This document shows positions 44,241-53,042 of a DNA stretch of 64,000 bases, piece by piece. Origin of the DNA: Sphingobacteriales bacterium. Its GTDB lineage: Bacteria; Bacteroidota; Bacteroidia; Chitinophagales; UBA2359. The position numbers were made by a program, and so were the translations under genes. How positions within the stretch are numbered: the stretch's first letter is position 1; each line of letters begins with the position of its first letter. The notes beneath the pieces were generated by a model. That model was not told where the DNA came from, did no database searches, and was given only the letters and a program-made list of their open reading frames with translations. The stretch lies in assembly GCA_016711285.1 (NCBI GenBank), contig JADJTG010000010.1:124001-188000 (forward strand), read 5' to 3'.

Positions 44241-44277
44241 AAAGCTCGAAAATATATATTTTCGAGCTTTTTTTTTA
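44241..44277 (+). terminator. Rho-independent terminator
   Basis: Nearly continuous hairpin AAAGCTCGAAAATATA / TATATTTTCGAGCTTT followed by T9, right after the secreted protein gene. Confidence 0.92.
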
Positions 44278-44291
44278 AGAACACTTAATCT

Positions 44292-45253
44292 ATGACAATT
44301 AGCATATGTATCACCGCCTATAATCACGAAAATTTATAGCGAAGGCTATTAATAGTGTTATATCACAAAAGATAGTACCTGATTTTGAAATATGTATAGG
44401 CGAAGATAATTCTATAGATAATACTCGAATAATTTGTCAAGAATACGCGAAAAACTATTCTGAAAAAATACGTTTATTTTTACACGAAAGAAAAAATGTG
44501 ATTTATATTAATGGTAGCCCTACAGGAAGATATAACTTTATTCACAATATAAAAAATGCAAAAGGAAATTATATCGCTCTTCTAGATGGAGACGATTATT
44601 GGTTAGATCCATTTAAACTGACAAAGCAAATTAATTTTCTCGAAGAACATCCCGAATATGTAATTTGTTGCCATAGGGCTAAAGTAGTTACTGGAGAAAC
44701 AGAACATCTATCTAGTGTCCTTCCTGATAAATTTAATCAAGATAGAGACTTTTCCCATAAAGATATCTTGACTCAAAACTTATTTCCAACAGGATCTATT
44801 GTATTCAGAAGAGAGTTGCTTCGTACTATTCCAAACTGGTTTTATTTTTCACCTTTTGGCGATTGGTCATTACAATTATATCTCAGTCAATTTGGCAAAA
44901 TTCGCTATTTGAGTGATATAATGAGTGTATATCGCCGCCACGACGGAGGCATACATAGTGGGCTGATTAAAACTGTTGAAGGTACAGAGCGTTTACTCAA
45001 TTTACATATATTATTTTACAATATTTTAAGTAAGAATTTAGAATTGGGTGATTTTAAATCTAATAAGAGTAATTATTATAGTCAAATTTACCAAACCGCA
45101 ATTAAAAGTTTAATTAAATTAGGTGCCATTGATAAGGCGATGTATTTTAATGAAGAATTATTTAAAGAGATCGGATTTTACCAAAATCAAGTACAAAATA
45201 ATTATTCCGATATTTTTTCTGCAGTTAATAGCCGAAAATTAGGTCATAAATAA
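44292..45253 (+). pseudogene. Glycosyltransferase family 2, frameshifted near the start
   Basis: The ATG at 44292 opens MTISICITAYNHEN, the classical first strand of GT2 enzymes, then hits TAG. Adding one A to the run at 44329-44332 gives FIAKAINSVISQ, FEICIGEDNSIDNTRIICQE and joins the intact rest (NIKNAKGNYIALLDGDDYWL with the DDY metal site, then RHDGG) in a 321-codon gene. The remaining open part from 44498 lacks the nucleotide-binding strand, so it would be inactive alone. The stop overlaps the next ATG by one base. Confidence 0.8.
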
Positions 45254-46138
45254 TGTGGAATATATTTTCTGAAATTTTCATAAAAAAACAACATCTGCTG
45301 TTGTCTGGAATGGGACGCAGTGGAACCACTTGGGTTGGGCAAGTTCTTAATGCTCAAAAACAATACGATGAAATATTTGAGCCTTTTTGCAAAGATAAAA
45401 TACCAAGCATTAAATCGTATGATTTTTTCACATATATGACAGCAGAAACACAAAATGCTCCGTTATATGAATGTACAAAAAAATATTGACCGAAAATATA
45501 GAAGGGAGCAAATAGACTGGTAAAGGACAACCGCTATCACGAAAAAAATTAATCAAAAAAATTATTATTAATTTATCATTGGAATGAATCCACAAAAATT
45601 TTTCTGATACTAAAATTATTGTTATTTACCGAAATCCTTTGTGCGGTCGCCAACTCATGGATAAAAGCCAAATGGGCGCAACAACATAAGATGCAAGCTA
45701 TAGATGTCTTATTAAAAAAAGAAAAATTATATCACGATTATTTGCTCCCTTACCAAACTCTTATCAATGATGTAAAACAGAAAGACAACCGTTTTTGGAA
45801 TTGATATTGTTTTGGTGTATTTATAATTTCGTACCCAAAATTGCAACATTTAAATGGTAAATTGAATAATATCTATTTTTTTTTCTTACGACAAGGAGTG
45901 ATAAATCCTAAATCAGAGTATCATAAATTATTCAGTTTTTTGGATAGATCTATACTTCCAATTTCATGAAAAAGCATTTTATAAACCATCTAAAACAATA
46001 AGAAAAACCGGTATCGCATCATTAAATGAATGGAAAGATAGATTCAGTGCGACATAAAATATAATTTATTATGCATATTATTTTACTCTTAATACAAATA
46101 AATTTGAGATGCTATAATGTCAAGAAGTTATCAATAAT
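45253..46138 (+). pseudogene. Sulfotransferase, heavily decayed
   Basis: Begins intact with LLLSGMGRSGTTWVGQVLNA (PAPS loop) for 78 codons, then is broken by many stops and shifts. Recognisable relics in changing frames: KIIVIYRNPLCGRQLMDKSQ (3'-phosphate motif) near 45600-45660, HKMQAIDVLLKKEKLYHDYL near 45690, and KPSKTIRKTGIASLNEWKDR near 45985-46050, the usual C-terminus of Sulfotransfer_3 proteins. Five or more lesions, not confined to homopolymers, make this a genuine pseudogene. No other gene is seen in the stretch. Confidence 0.78.
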
Positions 46139-47307
46139 ATGAATATCCTATTTATTACACACGATTGTTCTTTGTCGGGGGCTCCCCTTTTACTATTACA
46201 TACCATAAAGTGGCTGCGTAAAAATACCACTATTCAACCTATTGTACTCTGCTTACTTAGTGGACCTTTATACACTGAATTTTCTAAGATTGCGCACACC
46301 TTTATTTTTGAAAAATATGCCCCCATAACTCCTGCTAAAAAACAAGAGAATGAAATAAAAAAATTTTTTAAAAAATTTTTTAAAAAAAACGCCTCAAAAA
46401 ATCATCATTTTATTAAGCACATTACTGATAACCCCGTCAGTATTATTCATGGCAACACTGTTATTGCAGGAAATGTGTATCAGTTTGTACGCCAATACGC
46501 CAATGCTCCTATTATCAGTCATTTACACGAATTAAGTGGGATTATTAATCAACATCCTTCCAGCTGGAAATTTTGTTTGCAATATTCTGATTTTTTTTTG
46601 GGAGGTTCCAAAGCTTGCTTAAACAACCTGCGGAATTTGGGTGTAGCTACATCAAAATCAGGGCTTTGTTATGATGCCATAGATATTCAACAGTTTCTTG
46701 AAAAAGCCAGTATTTATCAAAAATCATCCTATCAACAAGAATATTTCACAATAGGTTTTTGTGCACACCTCTTCTATCGAAAAGGTGTGGATATTTTTTT
46801 CAGTTGATAAAAAATATAGTATTGGAAAAACATATTAAAGATATTCATTTTACTTGGATTGGCGTGGAAGAACGCAATGAATTTTATCAGTTTCTGAAAA
46901 AAGATTTGGCATATTTCAATTTAGAAGCACAAGTAACACTACTGCCTATCAGCGATAATCCTTTTCCGGTATATAACACTTTTGATATATTTGTGCTGCC
47001 CTCGCGCGAAGATCCTTTTCCATTGGTGTGTCTCGAAAATGCGGCTCTCGGAAAACCCATTATCTGCTTTGCCGATGCCGGCGGTATGCCTGAGTTTGTA
47101 GAGCAAGGTGCAGGCACAGTGGTAGAATATCTGAATGTAGAAGCAATGGCAGAAGCGATTTTAGCATACAAAAATAACCCCGAATACTGCCGACATACAG
47201 GCAAACAAGCTGCCGAATTGGTACAGCAATTTGATATTAACCAAGCCGGCGAAATAATTTTGGAAACTTACTCCAAATTAGGCGTAAATTTGCAGCGCAC
47301 GGTATAA
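46139..47307 (+). pseudogene. Glycosyltransferase family 4, one frameshift
   Basis: 390 codons if one T is restored in the T run at 46794-46800; otherwise it stops at 46807 after YRKGVDIFFS. The N-terminal half begins MNILFITHDCSLSGAPLLLL with a SLSGAP motif in place of the usual Gly-rich loop. The C-terminal half has FTIGFCAHLFYRKGVDIFFQ, FTWIGVEE, and the nucleotide-sugar motif FVLPSREDPFPLVCLENAAL followed by GKPIICFADAGGMPEFV. The E-x7-E pattern of GT4 retaining transferases is present (EDPFPLVCLE). It would add a sugar to the lipid-linked glycan on the cytoplasmic side. Confidence 0.82.
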
Positions 47308-47333
47308 TTTTTTATAAAAAAAAGCTAAAAAAT

Positions 47334-48278
47334 ATGATAAAAAAAATACTACAATTTTTTTCACCAAAAAAAACAAAACAAACGTCTGAAAACCTGCTTA
47401 CCAACCTGAGTTTTCCGGCTGCTTATAAAAGTTGCACAGAAGTAATAAAGAATAAACCAGATGCTGTTTGGTTTGAAGTATTATGTAATCCGGCTTCTGC
47501 TCATTTACCTGCTCAATTTCGCCAATTGTTGCCGCAATTACCCGCTACCGAAATACAACTAAAATATACCGGCTTCACCGACCGCCAAACCTTGTCGGGA
47601 GCATTTGCCTATTACAAACGCTGTAAAGCCATCTGCGCAGAACATGGGTTAAATTATACTGCTTTTGATAAAATGCTGGATTTTGGCTGCGGTTGGGGGC
47701 GCATTAACCGATTTTTTCTGAAAGATTTTGAACCACAACAAATACACGGCGTAGATGTGGATAAAGATGTGCTGCAATTGAGCCGCGATTTGAATATTCA
47801 GTGCCAACTCAGCCAAACCCCTCCCCTGCCCGATGGCTCCCTGCCGGCAAATACCTACGATTTAATTACGGCTTTTTCGGTATTTTCGCACCTTTCTGAA
47901 GATGCGCACTGGGCGTGGATACAGGAGTTTAAACGGATTTTAAAACCCGGTGGCATTTTAATTGTTACCACGCGCGGGCGCGATTTTATTGAACAATGTG
48001 CTAAGGTGAGAGAGCAACCTCAGATTCCGCCGCATTTGATGGGTTTGGCACGTTCTTTTACAGATACGAAAACAGCCCTTCAACAATACGACAAAGGAGA
48101 TTTTTGTTATAGTGCTGTAGGTGGCGGCGATATGCGCGATGGTTCGTATTACGGTGAAGCCTGTATTCCAAAAGCTTATATAGAAAAAAATTGGAAGCCT
48201 TTATTTTCAAAAGTAGCGTTTTATGACTATAAAGAACATAAAGGTTATCATCAAAATACTTTAGTTGCCATCAAGTAA
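47334..48278 (+). CDS. Class I SAM-dependent methyltransferase
   Basis: 314 residues. Motif I is DKMLDFGCGWGRINRFFL, motif II is IHGVDVDKDVL, then NTYDLITAFSVFSHLSEDAH and LKPGGILIVTTRGRDFIEQC. The N-terminal ~100 residues have no known domain. It is the second methyltransferase of the locus. Its base composition is higher in GC than the AT-rich genes to its left. Substrate is probably a sugar hydroxyl of the glycan, judged from the neighbours only. Confidence 0.82.
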   Translation: MIKKILQFFSPKKTKQTSENLLTNLSFPAAYKSCTEVIKNKPDAVWFEVLCNPASAHLPAQFRQLLPQLPATEIQLKYTGFTDRQTLSGAFAYYKRCKAICAEHGLNYTAFDKMLDFGCGWGRINRFFLKDFEPQQIHGVDVDKDVLQLSRDLNIQCQLSQTPPLPDGSLPANTYDLITAFSVFSHLSEDAHWAWIQEFKRILKPGGILIVTTRGRDFIEQCAKVREQPQIPPHLMGLARSFTDTKTALQQYDKGDFCYSAVGGGDMRDGSYYGEACIPKAYIEKNWKPLFSKVAFYDYKEHKGYHQNTLVAIK

Positions 48279-48296
48279 TTTCTTGTATAAAAATCT

Positions 48297-49175
48297 ATGC
48301 CTCTACCCAATTTTTTGATAATCGGAGCTGCTAAATCGGGTACGTCCTCGCTATATATTTATTTGCGCGAACACCCCGAAATTTTTATGAGTCCGGTGAA
48401 AGAAACTCGTTTTTTTTCGGTGATGAATCAAAATATTGATTTCAACGACCCCGCCAGCGCGGTGGTATGGAAAGGAACAGTATCTAATTTTGAGGATTAT
48501 AAAAAATTATTTGACGGCGTAAAAAAAGAAAAAGCTATCGGTGAAGCCTCGCCTCTGTATATGCACACTCCCGAAGCAGCCCAAAATATTAAAAGTATTG
48601 TTCCTGATACCAAAATAATCGCTTGTCTGCGCCAACCAGTGGAGAGAGCCTATTCGCATTACTGGCATTTTGTAAAATTAGGGTTTGAAAAAAATCCCAC
48701 TTTTGAAGCAGCTATCGCCGATGATGCTCAGCGGAATTATGCCGAATATTTGCAATTGGGGCTGTATTATAAAATGCTCAAAAGATATTATGATATTTTT
48801 GACCACGATAAAATTCGTATATATCTGTACGAAGATTTGAGCAAAGACCCTAAATCATTGCTCAAGGATATGTTCCGCTTTTTGGAGGTAGATGATAGTT
48901 TTATGCCCAATGTAGAGATGAAATACAATACTTTTGCGGCAAAACGAGAAAAAAACATACCCTCAGCTTCCACATCAACGGGTTGGTTGCAGCATTTCAC
49001 ATCGTTGTTTAAGAAAAATCCGCCCGCTGCCGTTGCTGCTCCGCAACCGCAAAAGCCTCGTCTATCAGAAGATACGTTTAACAATACCATTGTTTATTTT
49101 AAAGAAGATATACAACAATTACAAAACCTGCTCGGAAGGGATTTGAGCCAATGGTTATTGCCTAAAAACAAATAA
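48297..49175 (+). CDS. Sulfotransferase (heparan N-sulfotransferase-like)
   Basis: 292 residues. The PAPS loop near the N-terminus is LIIGAAKSGTSSLYIYLREH, followed by PEIFMSPVKETRFFS, with catalytic Lys in the loop as in NST-type enzymes. The 3'-phosphate site is IIACLRQPVERAYSHYWHFV. The C-terminal part, YYKMLKRYYDIFDHDKIRIY and LYEDLSKDPKSLLKDMFRFL, fits the family. A Pro/Ala-rich linker (NPPAAVAAPQPQKPR) near residue 245 is unusual. All key motifs are intact. Directly followed, 2 bases later, by another sulfotransferase gene. Confidence 0.9.
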   Translation: MPLPNFLIIGAAKSGTSSLYIYLREHPEIFMSPVKETRFFSVMNQNIDFNDPASAVVWKGTVSNFEDYKKLFDGVKKEKAIGEASPLYMHTPEAAQNIKSIVPDTKIIACLRQPVERAYSHYWHFVKLGFEKNPTFEAAIADDAQRNYAEYLQLGLYYKMLKRYYDIFDHDKIRIYLYEDLSKDPKSLLKDMFRFLEVDDSFMPNVEMKYNTFAAKREKNIPSASTSTGWLQHFTSLFKKNPPAAVAAPQPQKPRLSEDTFNNTIVYFKEDIQQLQNLLGRDLSQWLLPKNK

Positions 49176-49177
49176 AT

Positions 49178-50005
49178 ATGATTGTATTTCTACATATTCC
49201 TAAAACAGCAGGCTCTACTTTTAGAAATATCTTAAACAGTTTATTTTTGCCGCATCAAATTTGTGATGTACAAAAAATTGATACTCAATACCATAACAAT
49301 GAAGATTTATTTAAAAGCACCAACATATCTCTAACATATATTAGAAATATGTATTTAAATGCAAGCCGTGCTAATGGAAATCAAATCAATTTATTGGTAG
49401 GACATATAAATTGGGATAGCTTTAGTCAATTGAATGTTAATAGGCAAAAATGTAGTTGTATTGCTTTTTTAAGAAATCCGACTGATCAAGTTATCTCTAA
49501 TTATTATTATGTATTAAAAAAACACCCAGGGCGTTTAACAGCGGGTATGGATTCGCTCCATGATTTCGTTAGTATTCCTTATAGCTATAACTTTCAATCA
49601 CGATATTTTTTTGGTGAGTATTATAAAGAATTAAATGAACAACTATCCTCAGGGAAAGACATAAAACCTCTTATTTTTAATTTTATTAAAGAAAATAAAA
49701 TAAATATTGGCATATCAGAGGATTTCTATAATTCTGTTTTATTATTTAAAAAAAAATTTAGATGGAAAAAGAAAGTTTTAAATTTTACTTCTACTAATAT
49801 TAATAATGAGCGACCTACAATCAAAAATATTCCACCGGAAACTATCAGATTAATAAAAGAAATAAACAAATTAGATTTTTTATTATATGAAAGTGGGGTT
49901 GAAATTTTTAACAATCATTTAAAAAAAATTACACCTTTTAAGCGTTTTGTACTACAAAGTATCGATCGCTTTCCATTCTTAGGTTTTTTAATAAAGTATA
50001 TTTAA
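49178..50005 (+). CDS. Sulfotransferase family 2-like protein
   Basis: 275 residues. Motif FLHIPKTAGSTFRNILNSLF at the N-terminus is the PAPS loop of the Sulfotransfer_2/heparan-2-O type, and CIAFLRNPTDQVISNYYYVL the second site. VGHINW fits the conserved histidine region. The C-terminal part is Lys-rich and lacks a clear domain. It is much more AT-rich than the genes on both sides, so it probably joined the locus separately. Confidence 0.82.
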   Translation: MIVFLHIPKTAGSTFRNILNSLFLPHQICDVQKIDTQYHNNEDLFKSTNISLTYIRNMYLNASRANGNQINLLVGHINWDSFSQLNVNRQKCSCIAFLRNPTDQVISNYYYVLKKHPGRLTAGMDSLHDFVSIPYSYNFQSRYFFGEYYKELNEQLSSGKDIKPLIFNFIKENKINIGISEDFYNSVLLFKKKFRWKKKVLNFTSTNINNERPTIKNIPPETIRLIKEINKLDFLLYESGVEIFNNHLKKITPFKRFVLQSIDRFPFLGFLIKYI

Positions 50006-50018
50006 TATTTTCTCTCCT

Positions 50019-51098
50019 ATGCCGCTCCGTCCGCTTGCCATTTATCTGCCCCAATTTCACCCTATTCCCGAAAACGACGAATGGTGGGGAAAGGGTTTTA
50101 CGGAATGGACAAATGTAACTCGCACTCAGCCTTATTTCAATGGGCATTATCAACCGCATTTGCCCGCCGATTTGGGTTTTTATGATTTGCGTCTGCCCGA
50201 AATTATGGTGCAGCAGGCGGCATTAGCCAAGCAATATGGCATTTACGGATTTTGTTTTTATCACTATTGGTTCAATGGAAAACGTTTATTGCATCAGCCC
50301 TTGGATAATATGCTCGCTACCCAAACGCCCGATTTTCCTTTCTGTCTGTGCTGGGCAAATGAAAACTGGTCGCGCCGTTGGGACGGTATGAATCAAGATG
50401 TACTCATCGCACAGCATTATTCCGACAGCGATGATGTAGAACATATTCGCTTTTTGATAGAGCATTTTTTTAAAGACCCGCGCTATATTACGATTGAAGG
50501 AAAGCCCTTGTTTTTGGTGTATCGCAGCGAATTACTCCCTGACGCTGCTGCTACGGCTCGCCGTTGGCGCAACGAAGCACAAAAAGCCGGTTTGCCCGAC
50601 CTCTATTTAGCACGGGTGGAGAGTTTTACGGCTAAAATAATGCCCGACAGCATCGGTTTTGATGCTTCGGTAGAGTTTCAGCCCGATTGGCGCAATATTC
50701 CCAAACGCTTTAAAATCGGTAAAAAAGAGAAGTGGCTGCAACGACTGAAAAGCAATCCGCACCCCTTTGAGCTGCATAAAGTGTTTTCTTACCAACAACT
50801 TTGTGAAAATATGTTACAACGCCCTCCAATTACTCACAAAAGATTTCCGTGTGTAACACCGATGTGGGACAATTCGGCACGGCGAAAAAAAGATGCTACG
50901 ATTTTCCACGATTCCACACCGCAATTGTACGAAAATTGGCTACGAACAGTTGTGCAAAATTTTATGCCTTATTCACCGGAAGAGAATTTCATTTTTCTTA
51001 ATGCCTGGAATGAGTGGGCAGAGGGCAACCATTTAGAACCCTGCCAAAAATGGGGACACGCTTATTTAGAAGCTACTAAAAACGCATTAACTCTTTAA
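50019..51098 (+). CDS. WbsX-like glycan-processing protein (GH99-related)
   Basis: 359 residues with the WbsX / glycosyltransferase-GH99-like fold: LAIYLPQFHPIPENDEWWGK, GFTEWTNVTRTQPYFNGHYQ, PADLGFYDLRLPEIMVQQAA, GIYGFCFYHYWFNGKRLLHQ, FCLCWANENWSRRWDG and FLNAWNEWAEGNHLEPC. Such genes are frequent in O-antigen and capsule loci; whether they transfer or hydrolyse sugars is not settled. Complete, with a GC-richer composition like wzt's ATPase and galE. Confidence 0.85.
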   Translation: MPLRPLAIYLPQFHPIPENDEWWGKGFTEWTNVTRTQPYFNGHYQPHLPADLGFYDLRLPEIMVQQAALAKQYGIYGFCFYHYWFNGKRLLHQPLDNMLATQTPDFPFCLCWANENWSRRWDGMNQDVLIAQHYSDSDDVEHIRFLIEHFFKDPRYITIEGKPLFLVYRSELLPDAAATARRWRNEAQKAGLPDLYLARVESFTAKIMPDSIGFDASVEFQPDWRNIPKRFKIGKKEKWLQRLKSNPHPFELHKVFSYQQLCENMLQRPPITHKRFPCVTPMWDNSARRKKDATIFHDSTPQLYENWLRTVVQNFMPYSPEENFIFLNAWNEWAEGNHLEPCQKWGHAYLEATKNALTL

Positions 51099-51106
51099 AT
51101 ATTTCT

Positions 51107-52033
51107 ATGAAAATATTTTTAACCGGAGCTACGGGTCTCATAGGAATTCCTCTTCTGTTTTTACTTTCAGCAGATAGTACTATTGATGAAATAGTCATTT
51201 TAACAAGAAATAATCATACTTCTTCATTATTCTTAAATAATCCGAAAATAAAAACAGTTGTTGTTAATTTTTATGATATTGACAATTTTGAAAAAATAAT
51301 TACTGACTCAGACATAGTTGTTCATCTTTTATGGTCAAATTTCTCTCGTACCTCTAGTACAACATTATTAAGAGATATAGATAATAACCTAATTCAAACG
51401 ATAAAGCTATTAGAAGCAGCAACAACAAAAGGAATAAAAAAAATTATCTTTGCCTCTTCTGGTGGTACTGTATATGGAATAACAGCCCCTCAACCTATTT
51501 CTGAAAATATATTACCAAAACCTATCAGTAGTTATGGTATTACCAAATTAGCCATTGAAAATTATCTGCATTATTTTTATCATCATTTTGGTTTAGAATA
51601 TACTATATTGAGAATAGCGACTGCTTATGGGGAGTTCCAGAATTTATCTAAAAAACAGGGAGTGATAGCTCATTGGCTTTATAATATAGCACACAATAGA
51701 CCCATTGATTTTTACGGAGATGGTACAATCATCAGAGATTATATATACGCTACAGATGTAGCTCAGGCAATATTGCAAGCAATTATGCTGCCTGCCTATA
51801 ATGGTGTTTTAAATATTGGCAGCGGAATAGGTACTAATTTAACAGAATTATTAAATATTATTACTAATATAACTGAAAAAAAAATAGCTATTAATTATTT
51901 ACCTTCCAATATTTTTGATGTTCCCTGTAATATTTTAGCGGTTAAAGAAGCTCAAAAACACCTAAAATGGACTCCAGCAACAAGTTTATCGATAGGTATT
52001 CAGAAAATTTATGGAGATATTCTTAATCATTAA
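51107..52033 (+). CDS. NAD-dependent epimerase/dehydratase
   Basis: 308 residues, extended short-chain dehydrogenase: cofactor loop FLTGATGLIGIPLLFLLSAD, KIIFASSGGTVYGI with catalytic Ser/Thr, SSYGITKLAIENYLHYFYHH with Tyr-x3-Lys, LRIATAYGEF, RDYIYATDVAQAILQAIM and NIGSGIGTNLTELL. Acts on a nucleotide-sugar; whether it epimerises, reduces or dehydrates cannot be told. AT-rich, starting 8 bases after the WbsX-like gene. Confidence 0.88.
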   Translation: MKIFLTGATGLIGIPLLFLLSADSTIDEIVILTRNNHTSSLFLNNPKIKTVVVNFYDIDNFEKIITDSDIVVHLLWSNFSRTSSTTLLRDIDNNLIQTIKLLEAATTKGIKKIIFASSGGTVYGITAPQPISENILPKPISSYGITKLAIENYLHYFYHHFGLEYTILRIATAYGEFQNLSKKQGVIAHWLYNIAHNRPIDFYGDGTIIRDYIYATDVAQAILQAIMLPAYNGVLNIGSGIGTNLTELLNIITNITEKKIAINYLPSNIFDVPCNILAVKEAQKHLKWTPATSLSIGIQKIYGDILNH

Positions 52034-52044
52034 TCTTAATAACT

Positions 52045-53010
52045 GTGTTATCTGCTACTCCACTTATATCTGTCATCATTCCCAATTACAAGCACGCTCC
52101 CTATTTAAGGCAGCGTATAAATAGCGTTTTGCAGCAAAGTTTTCAGGATTTTGAATTAATTATTTTAGATGATGCCTCGCCCGATGACTCTTGTGAAATT
52201 ATTGAAGAATATGCCCGACAATTTCCGCAAAAAATAAAAATACAGTTTAATATCAAAAATAGTGGCAGCCCTTTCAAACAATGGGAAAAAGGACTTAGTT
52301 TGGCGCAGGGTGGTTATATTTGGATAGCCGAAAGTGATGATTATGCAGATACTTCTTTTTTGGAAAAATGTGTGCAAGTCATAAAATCTTATAGCGATAT
52401 AGGCATTGTATTTGCACAATCCGACTCCATTGACGAGGATAACCGTTTTATTTTCTCATTTAAACAGAAATATTATAATTTTTATAAAAACAACGTTTGG
52501 CAACAGGATTTTCAAATGAATGGTAAGGAATATGTAAAAAAATACTTATCGCTTTATAATACCATTCCCAATGCCAGTGCAGTACTTTTTAAGAAAGAAT
52601 TAATACAAGAAGAACAACTGAATGAATACTCATTGCGGCTTGCGGGTGATTGGCTTTTGTGGATAAAACTTATTGCCAAAACCAATATTGCTCATATCAG
52701 CGAAAGATTAAATTATTTTCGCCAACACAAAAAATCGGTGCGCTCCAATACTATCCTTGATGGTACTTATTTCCATGAATACTTCCTGATTCAAGGGTAT
52801 CTGCAACAGCATTATCATTTTTCGCCTGCCTACCGCAACTTCATTAGTCGTCGCCTCTCTTTTACTTGGCGCAACATGGTAGCAGAGCAACGCCTCACCG
52901 CAAAACAACATTTGAATATTTTAAAAATCATTGCAAAACACGATAAAACGGCTTTAAAAGAAATTGTTAATCGTTTAATTATCAAACAAATAAGAGCTAT
53001 ACGAGATTAA
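52045..53010 (+). CDS. Glycosyltransferase family 2
   Basis: 321 residues starting at a GTG; no closer ATG gives the full nucleotide-binding strand PLISVIIPNYKHAPYLRQRI. Further GT2 marks: FELIILDDASPDDSCEIIEE, IWIAESDDYADTSFLEKCVQ (DxD-like metal site) and LAGDWLLWIKLIAKT (acceptor/base region). A C-terminal basic stretch may bind membrane. Probably adds a sugar to the lipid-linked chain. It is the only GT gene in the locus without a visible lesion. Confidence 0.88.
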   Translation: MLSATPLISVIIPNYKHAPYLRQRINSVLQQSFQDFELIILDDASPDDSCEIIEEYARQFPQKIKIQFNIKNSGSPFKQWEKGLSLAQGGYIWIAESDDYADTSFLEKCVQVIKSYSDIGIVFAQSDSIDEDNRFIFSFKQKYYNFYKNNVWQQDFQMNGKEYVKKYLSLYNTIPNASAVLFKKELIQEEQLNEYSLRLAGDWLLWIKLIAKTNIAHISERLNYFRQHKKSVRSNTILDGTYFHEYFLIQGYLQQHYHFSPAYRNFISRRLSFTWRNMVAEQRLTAKQHLNILKIIAKHDKTALKEIVNRLIIKQIRAIRD

Positions 53011-53042
53011 TTCTAATAAATTAATATTTTTTAAATATCTCT

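Noticed and set aside
46139..47307. Phase variation through the T run in the GT4 gene
   Set aside because: The run is only seven bases and other lesions are in runs of three or four, too short for efficient slipped-strand switching; read-level checks are needed first.
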